From positions 1 through 18,804 of the forward strand of contig NZ_JBNASF010000027.1 in the NCBI RefSeq assembly GCF_049720995.1: a stretch of DNA of 18,804 nucleotides, in the 5' to 3' direction. The position numbers and the translations under genes are program-made. The notes below the pieces were generated by a model that saw only the letters and a program-made list of their open reading frames with translations, searched no databases and was not told where the DNA came from. The DNA comes from Methanothermobacter sp049720995 (GTDB lineage: Archaea > Methanobacteriota > Methanobacteria > Methanobacteriales > Methanothermobacteraceae). Below are positions 1 through 6,541 of the stretch, piece after piece; position 1 is the first letter of the stretch, and every line of letters starts with the position of its first letter.

Positions 1-508
1 GTTTAACCCAACCGATAATTTAAGGACTCATTCTGCCAGAAGACCAGAAGTTTAACCCTAACCCAGCATATCAACCGGTGCTGCAAGCCCCCACAACATC
101 CCATATCCTGAACTCAGCTACGCCAAAGCCCCAAGAATATTCCCTGTACAGGCATGATATCTGATATGGGGATAAAGGCCAGAAGGTTTTTAAGGATTTC
201 TGAAGCACCAAAGCCCCTTTAAGGGTAATTGGCACGCCGCAGGTAGATTTATGCAGAAACCTGGATTAAAGCGGTTAAAATGATAAGAATATAAAATTCA
301 GGTTTCACATCATGCTCCCTTCTCCATCCCCTGGCCAGAAGAGCCCCCATCACTGCAATGCCCGGGACTGGTACCACAGTTGCAGAAGACCCGCCTTCCA
401 TGCTGTCTTCATGATACCTGATGAGAGCATTGAGGACGTATTCCATTGTGCTCCTTAAACCCATACTCAACGCCTTCATGATACCTGATGAGAGCATTGA
501 GGGGCTCT
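1..508. other. Intergenic or decayed region downstream of queC
   Basis: I cannot support a gene here. It is richer in A+T at the left end than the neighbouring genes and contains several short recurring words: GTTTAACCC at 1 and again near 50, CCAAAGCCCC twice, and GCCAGAAG three times. A 29-bp direct repeat lies at its right end. A minus-strand reading frame from 497 to 249 (82 codons) is open, but the 29-bp repeat falls in different codon phases in its two copies (period 67), and the frame has no recognisable domain. It is probably chance, or a remnant of a lost gene. The edge of the window hides whatever lies to the left. Confidence 0.5.
407..502. repeat. Pair of identical 29-bp direct repeats, period 67
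   Basis: Positions 407-435 and 474-502 are identical over 29 bp (core TGATACCTGATGAGAGCATT) and are separated by 38 bp of unrelated sequence. The second copy ends 6 bp before the queC stop codon. No third copy is visible in the window. The unit is not a clean palindrome. A local tandem duplication or a small repeat family are both possible. Confidence 0.85.
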
Positions 509-1180
509 CTATTCAAGGTATCCTGTTGGATCCTCAACACCTGCAAGTCTGAAGGCCCTCCTCCTCCTCATACAGGACTCGCAGACACCACAGTGGACCT
601 CACCTCCACTGTAGCATGAGTAGGTTAACTCGAAGGGCAGACCCAGAGCGGAACCAACCTCAACGATCTCCCTCTTGGTCATGCCTATAAGTGGTGCCCT
701 CACCTCAACGCCCCTCAGCGTACCTATGCCCAGGAGCCTGTTGAATGCATCAAGAAACTCAGAGGAGTTATCAGGGAAGGTCTCGGCCTCCTCAAGATCC
801 CACCCCACGATAACAGCATCTGCATCCAGGGCCTCTGCAAAGGAAACGCCAATGGCTGTGAAGACTATGTTCCTACCGGGTACCCAGACCCTCCTTGCCG
901 TCTCAAGGCACTCCTCCCTATCATCAAGATCTGCAGGTGATGGTATCTCACCCCCCGCTGTGAGGGCAGAACCACCAAGTCTTCCAAGCCATGGGAGATC
1001 AATGGTTGTATGCTCAATTTCAAGGTGCCTCGCAAGTTTCCTGGCGTGTTCAATCTCCATGGCAGCACTCCTCTGGCCATAATCGAATGTTAAAGCGTGG
1101 ATCTCATATTCAGATGCCAGCAGTGCTGTTGCAACTGCAGAGTCCATGCCAGCTGAAAGTATGCTGATCGCCCTACTCAT
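509..1180 (-). CDS. queC: 7-cyano-7-deazaguanine (preQ0) synthase QueC
   Basis: QueC converts 7-carboxy-7-deazaguanine and ammonia to preQ0 using ATP; archaea insert preQ0 into tRNA position 15 on the way to archaeosine. The 223-residue product has the expected length. It begins with the PP-loop ATP pyrophosphatase signature, here SAGMDS (residues 9-14) instead of the usual SGGxDS. It continues with TFDYGQR, VPGRN and a C-terminal zinc site made by four cysteines in the segment TYSCY...HCGVCESC, followed by R..AF. The ATG at 1180 is preceded by GGGAGGATTCTG, a strong ribosome binding site. It lies 68 bp downstream of larC on the same strand and may be co-transcribed with it. The Ala for Gly in the PP-loop is a mild deviation; every other family mark is present, so I expect an active enzyme. 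Confidence 0.95.
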   Translation of the reverse strand: MSRAISILSAGMDSAVATALLASEYEIHALTFDYGQRSAAMEIEHARKLARHLEIEHTTIDLPWLGRLGGSALTAGGEIPSPADLDDREECLETARRVWVPGRNIVFTAIGVSFAEALDADAVIVGWDLEEAETFPDNSSEFLDAFNRLLGIGTLRGVEVRAPLIGMTKREIVEVGSALGLPFELTYSCYSGGEVHCGVCESCMRRRRAFRLAGVEDPTGYLE

Positions 1181-1248
1181 CAGAATCCTCCCTGTGTTCC
1201 ACCGGTATGGTGATTAACATTATCATCTCAGACCTTCCTCTATCAATG

Positions 1249-2460
1249 TTATTCTCCATCATTTTCCTCCATGAAGTTTCTGAACTGTTTTTCCGCCATT
1301 TCAATGACATCCCTGAGGGGTATCCCTGTTTCAAGGGATATTCTCCTTGCATCCTCGTATTCTATCCTTGCATTCATGACCCTTGACCCCAGGAAGCCAA
1401 CCTTGAACCTTGCCCTTCTTCTACCCTTTATATCAACCTCGGCCTCAATGACCCTCCTCTCAAGGACGCCCCTGTGAACCTGGGGGAATATCCTCACGCC
1501 AAGGGTCCCGGTCTCAGAGAATAGGCGTTTAAGTATCATTTCATGGTCATTTTCCCTGCATATAACCCTTATTAGTTGTCCAGGACGGTTTTTCTTCATT
1601 ATAACGGGTGTGAGTGTCACATCGAGTGCCCCTGCATCCATGAGGCTCTCGAAGAGGTTGCCAAGGACCTCACCGCTAAGGTGATCCACGTTGGTCTCAA
1701 GCAGCGTTACCGTGTCATGGTGCACCGCCTCCGAACCCCTCACCACCCTCAGAACATTAGGGAAGTCTGGATCCATGTCCCCTGCACCGTAACCTGTGGC
1801 CTGGATCTCCATTGGAGGGTAGAACCTCCTGTATTCCCTTACCATGTTAACAAGGAGCGCGGCGCCTGTGGGTGTTGCAAGCTCCATCTCAACCGGGCCT
1901 CCGGTCACAGGAAAACCCCTGAGTATCTCAACAGTGGCCGGTGCAGGGAGAGGTATCTTTCCATGGGCACCGCTCACTGTCCCTCCCCCAAGCGCCACAG
2001 GTAATGTGTAGACGGTATCCCTGTGAAGGTTGAGGTCAAAATAGGCAAATACCGTCCCCAGGACATCTGCAACTGCATCTGCAGCTCCAACCTCATGGAA
2101 GTGGACCTCATCCAGTTTCAAACCATGCACCGTGGCCTCTGCCTGTGCCATGGTATGGAAGACTGCCCTTGCCATTGATAGCATCTCCCCATCAATTGAT
2201 GGGTTCTCTATCCTCTCAAGGCGTTTTAAAAATTCCATGTAGCCTATGCTCAGGGATTCGTCTGTCCTCACATCCACATGGGTTGCCCGGAGGCCTGACC
2301 TCTTAACCTCTGACACCTCCACGCTGGCCCCGCCAAAGTGGGATGCTGCCTCCTCCATGACCTCCGCTGTACGCTCAGGGTGGGCCCCCAGGTCTATGAG
2401 GGCCCCCACCATCATGTTACCTGATACCCCTGCAAGCTGGGGGTCTATGACCGTTACCAT
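1249..2460 (-). CDS. larC: LarC-family nickel insertion protein (nickel-pincer cofactor chelatase)
   Basis: LarC inserts Ni into pyridinium-3,5-bisthiocarboxylate mononucleotide to form the nickel-pincer cofactor known from lactate racemase. The 403-residue protein has the usual full length and the family marks: an N-terminal GVSGNMMVGALIDLG segment (consensus GISGDMxLGAL), VHFHEVGAADAVADVLG near residues 120-136, GAHGKIPLPAPATVEIL, ELATPTGAALL, and a C-terminal-half block ETNVDHLSGEVLGNLFESL leading into MKKNRPG. The usual ETNIDDM reads ETNVDHL here. Some bacterial larC genes need a programmed frameshift between two halves; this one is a single uninterrupted frame. A GGTG motif precedes the ATG at 2460. 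It starts 16 bp after the stop of the PII-like gene, so the two are very probably one operon. No larA, larB or larE is in the window. Which enzyme uses the cofactor in this organism cannot be read here. Confidence 0.92.
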   Translation of the reverse strand: MVTVIDPQLAGVSGNMMVGALIDLGAHPERTAEVMEEAASHFGGASVEVSEVKRSGLRATHVDVRTDESLSIGYMEFLKRLERIENPSIDGEMLSMARAVFHTMAQAEATVHGLKLDEVHFHEVGAADAVADVLGTVFAYFDLNLHRDTVYTLPVALGGGTVSGAHGKIPLPAPATVEILRGFPVTGGPVEMELATPTGAALLVNMVREYRRFYPPMEIQATGYGAGDMDPDFPNVLRVVRGSEAVHHDTVTLLETNVDHLSGEVLGNLFESLMDAGALDVTLTPVIMKKNRPGQLIRVICRENDHEMILKRLFSETGTLGVRIFPQVHRGVLERRVIEAEVDIKGRRRARFKVGFLGSRVMNARIEYEDARRISLETGIPLRDVIEMAEKQFRNFMEENDGE

Positions 2461-2476
2461 TCAAGCACCGTTCGGA

Positions 2477-2809
2477 TCACTCTGGTGGTGAATTGACTAT
2501 TATTCTCCTTATGGGTATCTCTATTATGGTGTACTTCTCATCACCAAGTTCCCTGCTGAACCTCGCCACTATGGGGTCAACGAGCTCCTCGTCAACCACC
2601 GAGCATACCAGGACCGCGTCCCTTGCATAGTCATGTATGAGTGAGATTGCTGATTTGGGGTCCTCCTTGATTGAGAATCCCTTCCACTCTGTTGGGGAGA
2701 CACCCTTGTATTCAACTATGTAGAAACCTGTGACGCCCTCATCTGCCAGTATGTTCATGACGCGACCAAGGTTCTCAACCTCCACGAATACCCGTAGATG
2801 CACCTTCAT
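2477..2809 (-). CDS. Small PII-like (ferredoxin-fold) protein, MJ1244-like
   Basis: A 110-residue protein with no assigned function that I know. Its pattern resembles the trimeric PII/CutA type of signalling protein: a short N-terminal strand (KVHLRVFVEVE), a helix, then DEGVTGFYIVEYKGVSP, close to the PII 'GVTGFTVTEVKG' strand-turn. A second helix with VVDEELVDPIVARFSRELGD and a last strand KYTIIEIPIRRII echo the end of PII. I believe it belongs to an archaeal family typified by MJ1244, from memory. Start chosen: ATG at 2809 with GGGTGAT eight bases upstream; the same frame is open further upstream only because it shadows the opposite-strand gene. It is the first gene before larC (16-bp gap), which suggests a role tied to LarC or nickel cofactor status; that link is inference. 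Confidence 0.8.
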   Translation of the reverse strand: MKVHLRVFVEVENLGRVMNILADEGVTGFYIVEYKGVSPTEWKGFSIKEDPKSAISLIHDYARDAVLVCSVVDEELVDPIVARFSRELGDEKYTIIEIPIRRIIVNSPPE

Positions 2810-2924
2810 TAATATCACCCTATATAGATATGTGGTGTGTAGATAATAAATCTGATGAGGAATAAAATGGTGCCGGTACCGGTGTCTGGATGATCCCACT
2901 GAGAAAAGGTGCCTATATCTGAAG
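2810..2924. promoter_or_regulatory. Divergent promoter region between the PII-like gene and cobZ-like gene
   Basis: The 115-bp gap separates two divergent blocks. Read leftward, an A/T-rich TTTATTATC box (complement of about 2842-2851) lies roughly 35-40 bp before the PII-like ATG, a fitting distance for an archaeal TATA box and a short leader. A second A/T stretch, TATATAGATA at 2821-2830, is also present. I see no cobalamin-riboswitch-like structure ahead of the cobamide genes. Confidence 0.4.
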
Positions 2925-3767
2925 GTGAAACCCTTGAATGAAAAGTTAAATCTTAACGGTGCAGAAATTGTAATCGAATCTGATCTTGTGAGGGTGAGGG
3001 CAGAACCAGGCCTTGTAATTGCCTCCAGAACCATCAAAATGTCCTCTGAGGTTACCCTTGAGATTTCAGGGCCCCCTGAGGTTGCATGTGCCGGTAAAGT
3101 GCTCTCGGTATTCTCTGCTGGAGATTTCCCCCATGTAATTGTGGTTTGTGGGGAGCGGTGCGGTGACCGCATACCTGAAATCCTGCAGCTTGCTGTGAGT
3201 GAAGTAACATCAGCCCTGGGGTTACTCAGAGAAATCCTGGAGCCCCGGGTAACCGTGGTCTCCATGACCGGTGATGATGGATTCAGTGCGCCTGACCTGA
3301 GGAAGTCCATCAGGCTTTCATCTCAGAACATGCTCCTTGAGGGGCCTGGGGTTGAGGAACTCCTGGCGGGGCATGGTGTGACAGCTGATGCCATGATCGA
3401 TGCTGGCATGGAGCTAGTGGTTGGGGTTGAGGTCACGGATGAACTGAGGGAGAGGCTGGGGTCAGAGATAAAACGTGCGCTGGGGGATCTGAACGTCCGC
3501 GTGCTCCTCGCCGCGGCACTGCATATTGAGGATGACATCAGAAGAAGGAGGATACTTGGAGTGGACCTGACAGATGATCCCGCCTACCTCTACAGCGATG
3601 AGGTGATCGGGATGGCGGTTGCGAATCAGGTGGCCGGCACCAAGGCAATATTCAACTTCAAACGCTACGATGAGGAGAAACCCGGGGTGATAGGGGAACT
3701 CGGACCCATGGTGGATGATGCGGTGGCGGGGCTCATAGCAGGCTGCATGTCAAGGCTTTTTGAGTGA
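2925..3767 (+). CDS. cobZ: CobZ-like alpha-ribazole phosphatase (PgpA-related), with unassigned N-terminal domain
   Basis: The C-terminal ~155 residues (about 125-280) match the archaeal PgpA-related family. They carry LRKSIRLSSQNMLLEGPGVE, a helix with TADAMIDAGMEL, DDPAYLYSDEVIGMAVANQV, AGTKAIFNFKRYD and a final EKPGVIGELGPMVDDAVAG. In Methanosarcina this family is CobZ, which removes the 5'-phosphate of alpha-ribazole phosphate or adenosylcobalamin phosphate. The next gene, 12 bp downstream, is cobS, which supports that assignment over phospholipid metabolism. Residues 1-120 are extra compared with CobZ of about 160 residues. Methanopyrus CbiS fuses CbiZ to CobZ, but this segment is about half the CbiZ length and I do not see CbiZ motifs. 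The start is GTG at 2925 with only a weak AAAGGTG about 12 bp upstream, and no in-frame ATG precedes it. Confidence 0.8.
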   Translation: MKPLNEKLNLNGAEIVIESDLVRVRAEPGLVIASRTIKMSSEVTLEISGPPEVACAGKVLSVFSAGDFPHVIVVCGERCGDRIPEILQLAVSEVTSALGLLREILEPRVTVVSMTGDDGFSAPDLRKSIRLSSQNMLLEGPGVEELLAGHGVTADAMIDAGMELVVGVEVTDELRERLGSEIKRALGDLNVRVLLAAALHIEDDIRRRRILGVDLTDDPAYLYSDEVIGMAVANQVAGTKAIFNFKRYDEEKPGVIGELGPMVDDAVAGLIAGCMSRLFE

Positions 3768-3779
3768 TGGTGGTTTTTA

Positions 3780-4523
3780 ATGGATTTTCTGAGGAAATTC
3801 GCTGGTCTCATATCATTTTCAACTGTCTTTCCTGTGGGTTCAGATGCCACCGTTGAGGAGGTGGCCTCCATCACACTCCACTGGCCACTTGTTGGTGCCC
3901 TGATAGGGGCCGTTGTGGGTTCAGGAGGTCTTCTAGCGTCACTCATACTCCCCTATCCCGTGGTTGCCTGTGTCGCCTATGCCCTTGCCATATGGTTCAC
4001 CGGCTTCCACCACCTTGATGGCCTCATAGACATGGGGGATGCCCTCATGTCCCATGGAAGTTTCGAGAGGAAGATAGAGATAATGAGGGATCCCCGTATC
4101 GGTACCGGTGGACTGGGACTTCTCATCATAGTCTCCTCACTGACAGTGGCATCAATATACTCCATTCCATCAGATATCATATTCCAGGGCCTTTTAATTT
4201 CAGAGGTCTCTGCAAAGATATGCCTGACAGGCTGTGCACTGGTCTCAAGGCCCCTTGACAGTGGTACGGGAAGGCACTTCATAGCTGCAGCCAGGAGCCC
4301 CCTGATCGCCCCTGTGTGGGTTATCTGGTCAGCCGCAGCCTACCTCTTACTGGGGATCCCTGGGGCTGCTGGTGTTGCCGTGGCTGCTGCCTCGGGAGTA
4401 TTCATGGGATTCACTGCAAGGAGAAACTTCTACTGGAGCACAGGTGATGTTCTTGGTGCCTCAAATGAGATTGGGAGGATGATGGGTCTCCTGGGAATTG
4501 TTGCAGCCATCCAGTTAACATGA
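3780..4523 (+). CDS. cobS: Adenosylcobinamide-GDP ribazoletransferase (cobalamin synthase) CobS
   Basis: CobS joins adenosylcobinamide-GDP to alpha-ribazole or its phosphate, the step that completes the lower nucleotide loop of the cobamide. Methanogens need cobamides for the corrinoid subunits of Mtr methyltransferase and CODH/ACS. The 247-residue product is a multi-pass membrane protein of normal length. It contains the signature FTGFHHLDGLIDMGDALMS (residues about 73-91), RDPRIGTGGLG, and near the end FYWSTGDVLGASNEIGR. Hydrophobic segments flank these loops. The ATG at 3780 follows GATGGTGG by about eight bases. It forms a unit with the preceding cobZ-like gene, and the following trm56 starts 29 bp after its stop. 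Confidence 0.96.
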   Translation: MDFLRKFAGLISFSTVFPVGSDATVEEVASITLHWPLVGALIGAVVGSGGLLASLILPYPVVACVAYALAIWFTGFHHLDGLIDMGDALMSHGSFERKIEIMRDPRIGTGGLGLLIIVSSLTVASIYSIPSDIIFQGLLISEVSAKICLTGCALVSRPLDSGTGRHFIAAARSPLIAPVWVIWSAAAYLLLGIPGAAGVAVAAASGVFMGFTARRNFYWSTGDVLGASNEIGRMMGLLGIVAAIQLT

Positions 4524-4552
4524 TTATTATACTGATTTATGGAGGTCATATA

Positions 4553-5110
4553 ATGGATATCAGGGTTTTAAGGTTAGGTCACAGGAGGTCAAGGGATGCA
4601 AGGATCACAACACACGTGTGCCTCACCGCAAGGGCCTTTGGGGCATCTGAGGTTATACTGAGCGGTGAGGAGGACCCGAAACTCATGGAGGGCGTCGATG
4701 ATGTTGTTAAGAGGTGGGGCGGACCCTTCAGGGTGGGTTACAGGAGAAACTGGCAGGGCGTCATTGAGTCCTGGAAGCAGATGGGTGGGGAGGTTGTGCA
4801 CCTCACAATGTACGGGCTTCCTGCGAGGGACGTTATACCCGATTTAAGGGAAAGTCCAGCAGGTAAACTCGTGGTGGTTGGAGGTGCCAGGGTCCCCGGG
4901 AAGGTCTACAGGCTTGCAGATTACAATGTTGGGGTGACGAATCAGCCCCACTCGGAGGTTTCATCCCTCGCGGTCTTCCTCCACATGCTCCTTGATGGGG
5001 GCGAATTCGACCTCAAATTTGAGAACCCAATGATAGAGGTTGTGCCCCAGGCCCATGGAAAGAAGCTGATTGAGAGGGGAGGTGATATCGATGATCAGGG
5101 TGATAGATAA
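4553..5110 (+). CDS. tRNA (cytidine(56)-2'-O)-methyltransferase Trm56
   Basis: This SPOUT-class enzyme methylates the ribose of C56 in the T-loop of archaeal tRNAs, using S-adenosylmethionine; in most archaea this is a protein-only enzyme. The 185-residue product starts MDIRVLRLGHRRSRDARITT, typical of the family. It carries LTARAFGASEVILSGEED, the region KLVVVGGARVPGKVY that forms part of the knotted SAM site, and the hallmark NQPHSEVSSLAVFLHMLL. Start chosen: ATG at 4553 with GGAGGTC seven bases before it. An in-frame ATG at 4520 overlaps the end of cobS and has no better site. Its last 20 bp overlap the start of upp, so translation of the two is probably coupled. Confidence 0.94.
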   Translation: MDIRVLRLGHRRSRDARITTHVCLTARAFGASEVILSGEEDPKLMEGVDDVVKRWGGPFRVGYRRNWQGVIESWKQMGGEVVHLTMYGLPARDVIPDLRESPAGKLVVVGGARVPGKVYRLADYNVGVTNQPHSEVSSLAVFLHMLLDGGEFDLKFENPMIEVVPQAHGKKLIERGGDIDDQGDR

Positions 5111-5720
5111 CCTTGTTGTAAGGGAGATTCTAACAGGTATAAGGAGGAGGGGGATTGACCCCGCCGGTTTCAGGAAGGGGCTCTCTGATATAGGCCGTTA
5201 CATGGCCTATGAATTCGCAGATACCCTCAGGTGGCGTAATGTTGATGTTGAAACGCCACTGGGGGTTGCCTCGGGTGTTGAGATCACAGATAGAAGCAGG
5301 ATCGTTGTGCTGAGCATCCTCAGGGCATCATTACCATTCACAGAGGGCGTTATGAGGGTCTTCCCTGAGGCAGAACAGGGTATTGTCGGGGCCTGCAGGT
5401 CCGATGATCCCCCCTTCAATGTTTCAGTCGACTATCTGAGGGTCCCTGAACTGGATGGTAAGGTAATGGTAATAGCAGACCCCATGCTTGCAACCGGTAA
5501 CACGATTATGGGGATACTTGAGGCTCTTGAGGCACACGGCACCCCTGAGAGGACCGTCCTCTTCAATGTTATATCCTCAAGGCCCGGCATTGAGAGGATC
5601 CTTGAAATGGATATGGAGGTCTACACCTGCAGTGTTGAGGATGAACTCAACGACAGGGGCTACATAGTCCCCGGGCTGGGGGATGCCGGGGACCTTGCAT
5701 TCGGACGACCATCAGAATAG
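5091..5720 (+). CDS. upp: Uracil phosphoribosyltransferase
   Basis: The enzyme salvages uracil with PRPP to give UMP. The 209-residue product has the type-I phosphoribosyltransferase PRPP loop at about residues 125-139 (VMVIADPMLATGNTI), the hydrophobic strand IVVLSILRASLPFTEG, and the C-terminal uracil-binding region GYIVPGLGDAGDLAFG. Start chosen: ATG at 5091, preceded by GGGAGGTGATATCG, a near-perfect ribosome binding site lying inside the end of trm56. An earlier in-frame ATG at 5070 would delete that logic. It is the last gene of the rightward block; 218 bp of intergenic sequence follow before a convergent gene. Confidence 0.93.
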   Translation: MIRVIDNLVVREILTGIRRRGIDPAGFRKGLSDIGRYMAYEFADTLRWRNVDVETPLGVASGVEITDRSRIVVLSILRASLPFTEGVMRVFPEAEQGIVGACRSDDPPFNVSVDYLRVPELDGKVMVIADPMLATGNTIMGILEALEAHGTPERTVLFNVISSRPGIERILEMDMEVYTCSVEDELNDRGYIVPGLGDAGDLAFGRPSE

Positions 5721-5938
5721 ATAAAAATAGATGGCCATGGTGGTGCCAGTCACCTCCCACCACCGGAACAGCTAACAATGAACCGATCAGGGACCAGCCA
5801 CAATACCAGTACTCCAATGACAATACTGGGTGTGTGGGGACCCGCAAGGATCAGCTGCAAGGCCACAATACCAGTACTCCAATGACAATATCAGAATGAA
5901 CCTATCCCGGACGAAGTAATGGCTGGATTAACTGATCA
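5721..5938. other. Convergent intergenic region with repeats
   Basis: This gap lies between two genes that end toward each other (upp and the fumarase-beta-like gene). Apart from the 29-bp direct repeat pair described separately I see no gene, tRNA or clear terminator. An inverted repeat, CCAGTA (5806-5811) with TACTGG (5824-5829), spans the end of the first repeat copy and could form a small hairpin; the second copy has lost the right arm. Confidence 0.6.
5797..5890. repeat. Pair of identical 29-bp direct repeats, period 65
   Basis: Positions 5797-5825 and 5862-5890 are identical over 29 bp (core CACAATACCAGTACTCCAAT), with a 36-bp spacer. Similarity extends weakly outward: a GATCAG word lies 12-13 bp before each copy, and AATGAACC followed by ATC occurs both before the first copy (about 5778) and after the second (about 5896). 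This suggests an imperfect tandem duplication of about 65 bp with drift outside the core. It shares no sequence with the repeat at 407-502. Confidence 0.85.
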
Positions 5939-6433
5939 TCAATCGTGGACTGACCTTCCGCCGGCTGCCGCCACTATACCCGGTATCCCCTCAACCCTGA
6001 GCTCAAATATGGCCTCCATACCCTCCTCCTCGAATGCCGCGATTCTCCTTGATTTAATACGGCTTGTGAGGAGTGCTGCAACAGGTGGTGTTACAATGAA
6101 AACCGCCCCAGCATCACCGAGTGCCCTGACGGTTTCATCCTTAAGTTTTCCCTTACCTATGTGGACCAGCACCCCCCTTGATGCCAGGTAGGGCATGCTC
6201 TCCTCTATGTCCTCCTTGTTGCTGCTTGTGGGGGCTATCCCCGCCGGACTTACGGCCGTGTGCATTATCGCAGCACCCCTCACATCAAATGGCTCCTCAC
6301 CCCTCTTAAGGGCATCCACAAGTTTAGGGAGCGCGGCATCCCTTCCGGTGTATATGATGCCATCTATGATAACACTGTCTCCGGGACTGAGCCCCCCAAG
6401 TTCACCTCTGGTTGTGGGTGTAGATATCCTCAT
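5939..6433 (-). CDS. Divergent class I fumarase / tartrate dehydratase beta-subunit-like protein
   Basis: The 164-residue product matches the C-terminal (beta) half of class I fumarases and TtdB. It has RGELGGLSPGDSVIIDGIIYTGRDAA near the start, then HIGKGKLKDETVRALGDAGA, and EEEGMEAIFELRVEGIPGIV near the end. Several usually conserved positions differ. The RDAAH segment reads RDAAL, the HAGP segment reads HTAVSPAG, and GPTTSxRM reads APTSSNKE, which replaces the arginine thought to bind substrate. No alpha subunit is nearby. It may act with a distant alpha subunit, or have another substrate. Start chosen: ATG at 6433 with GGTGGTAATT directly upstream; a further ATG at 6445 lies before that site and is less likely. 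The start region has been tandemly duplicated. Confidence 0.8.
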   Translation of the reverse strand: MRISTPTTRGELGGLSPGDSVIIDGIIYTGRDAALPKLVDALKRGEEPFDVRGAAIMHTAVSPAGIAPTSSNKEDIEESMPYLASRGVLVHIGKGKLKDETVRALGDAGAVFIVTPPVAALLTSRIKSRRIAAFEEEGMEAIFELRVEGIPGIVAAAGGRSVHD

Positions 6434-6511
6434 AATTACCACCATCCAGAATCCATTCTTTAACCAGCTGCAGATATCCTCATAATTACCATCAGGAATC
6501 CACTTTAAGTT
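6422..6511. repeat. Tandem duplication of a gene start, period 50
   Basis: AGATATCCTCATAATTACCA occurs at 6422-6441 and again at 6472-6491, exactly 50 bp apart. The following bases (CATC-aGAATCCA...TTTAA) are also similar, giving about 40 bp of imperfect duplication. Read leftward, each copy holds the same GGTAATT-ATG-AGG-ATA-TCT start. The copy at 6431-6433 opens the fumarase-beta-like gene; the other (ATG at 6483) runs into a stop after seven codons. Confidence 0.85.
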
Positions 6512-6541
6512 TCAGGATCTTCAATATCTGGTTTTAAATCC

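Noticed and set aside
249..497. 82-codon minus-strand reading frame left of queC
   Set aside because: No domain, and it depends on the 29-bp repeat being read in two different phases. It looks like a chance frame or a remnant.
2810..3310. Long N-terminal extension of the PII-like protein
   Set aside because: The extra residues are the antisense of the cobZ-like gene, and a good ribosome site marks the ATG at 2809.
5797..5890. CRISPR array made of two repeats and one spacer (also considered for 407-502)
   Set aside because: Only two copies each, no leader or cas gene in the window, and neither unit resembles the Methanothermobacter CRISPR repeat I remember (beginning ATTTCAAT).
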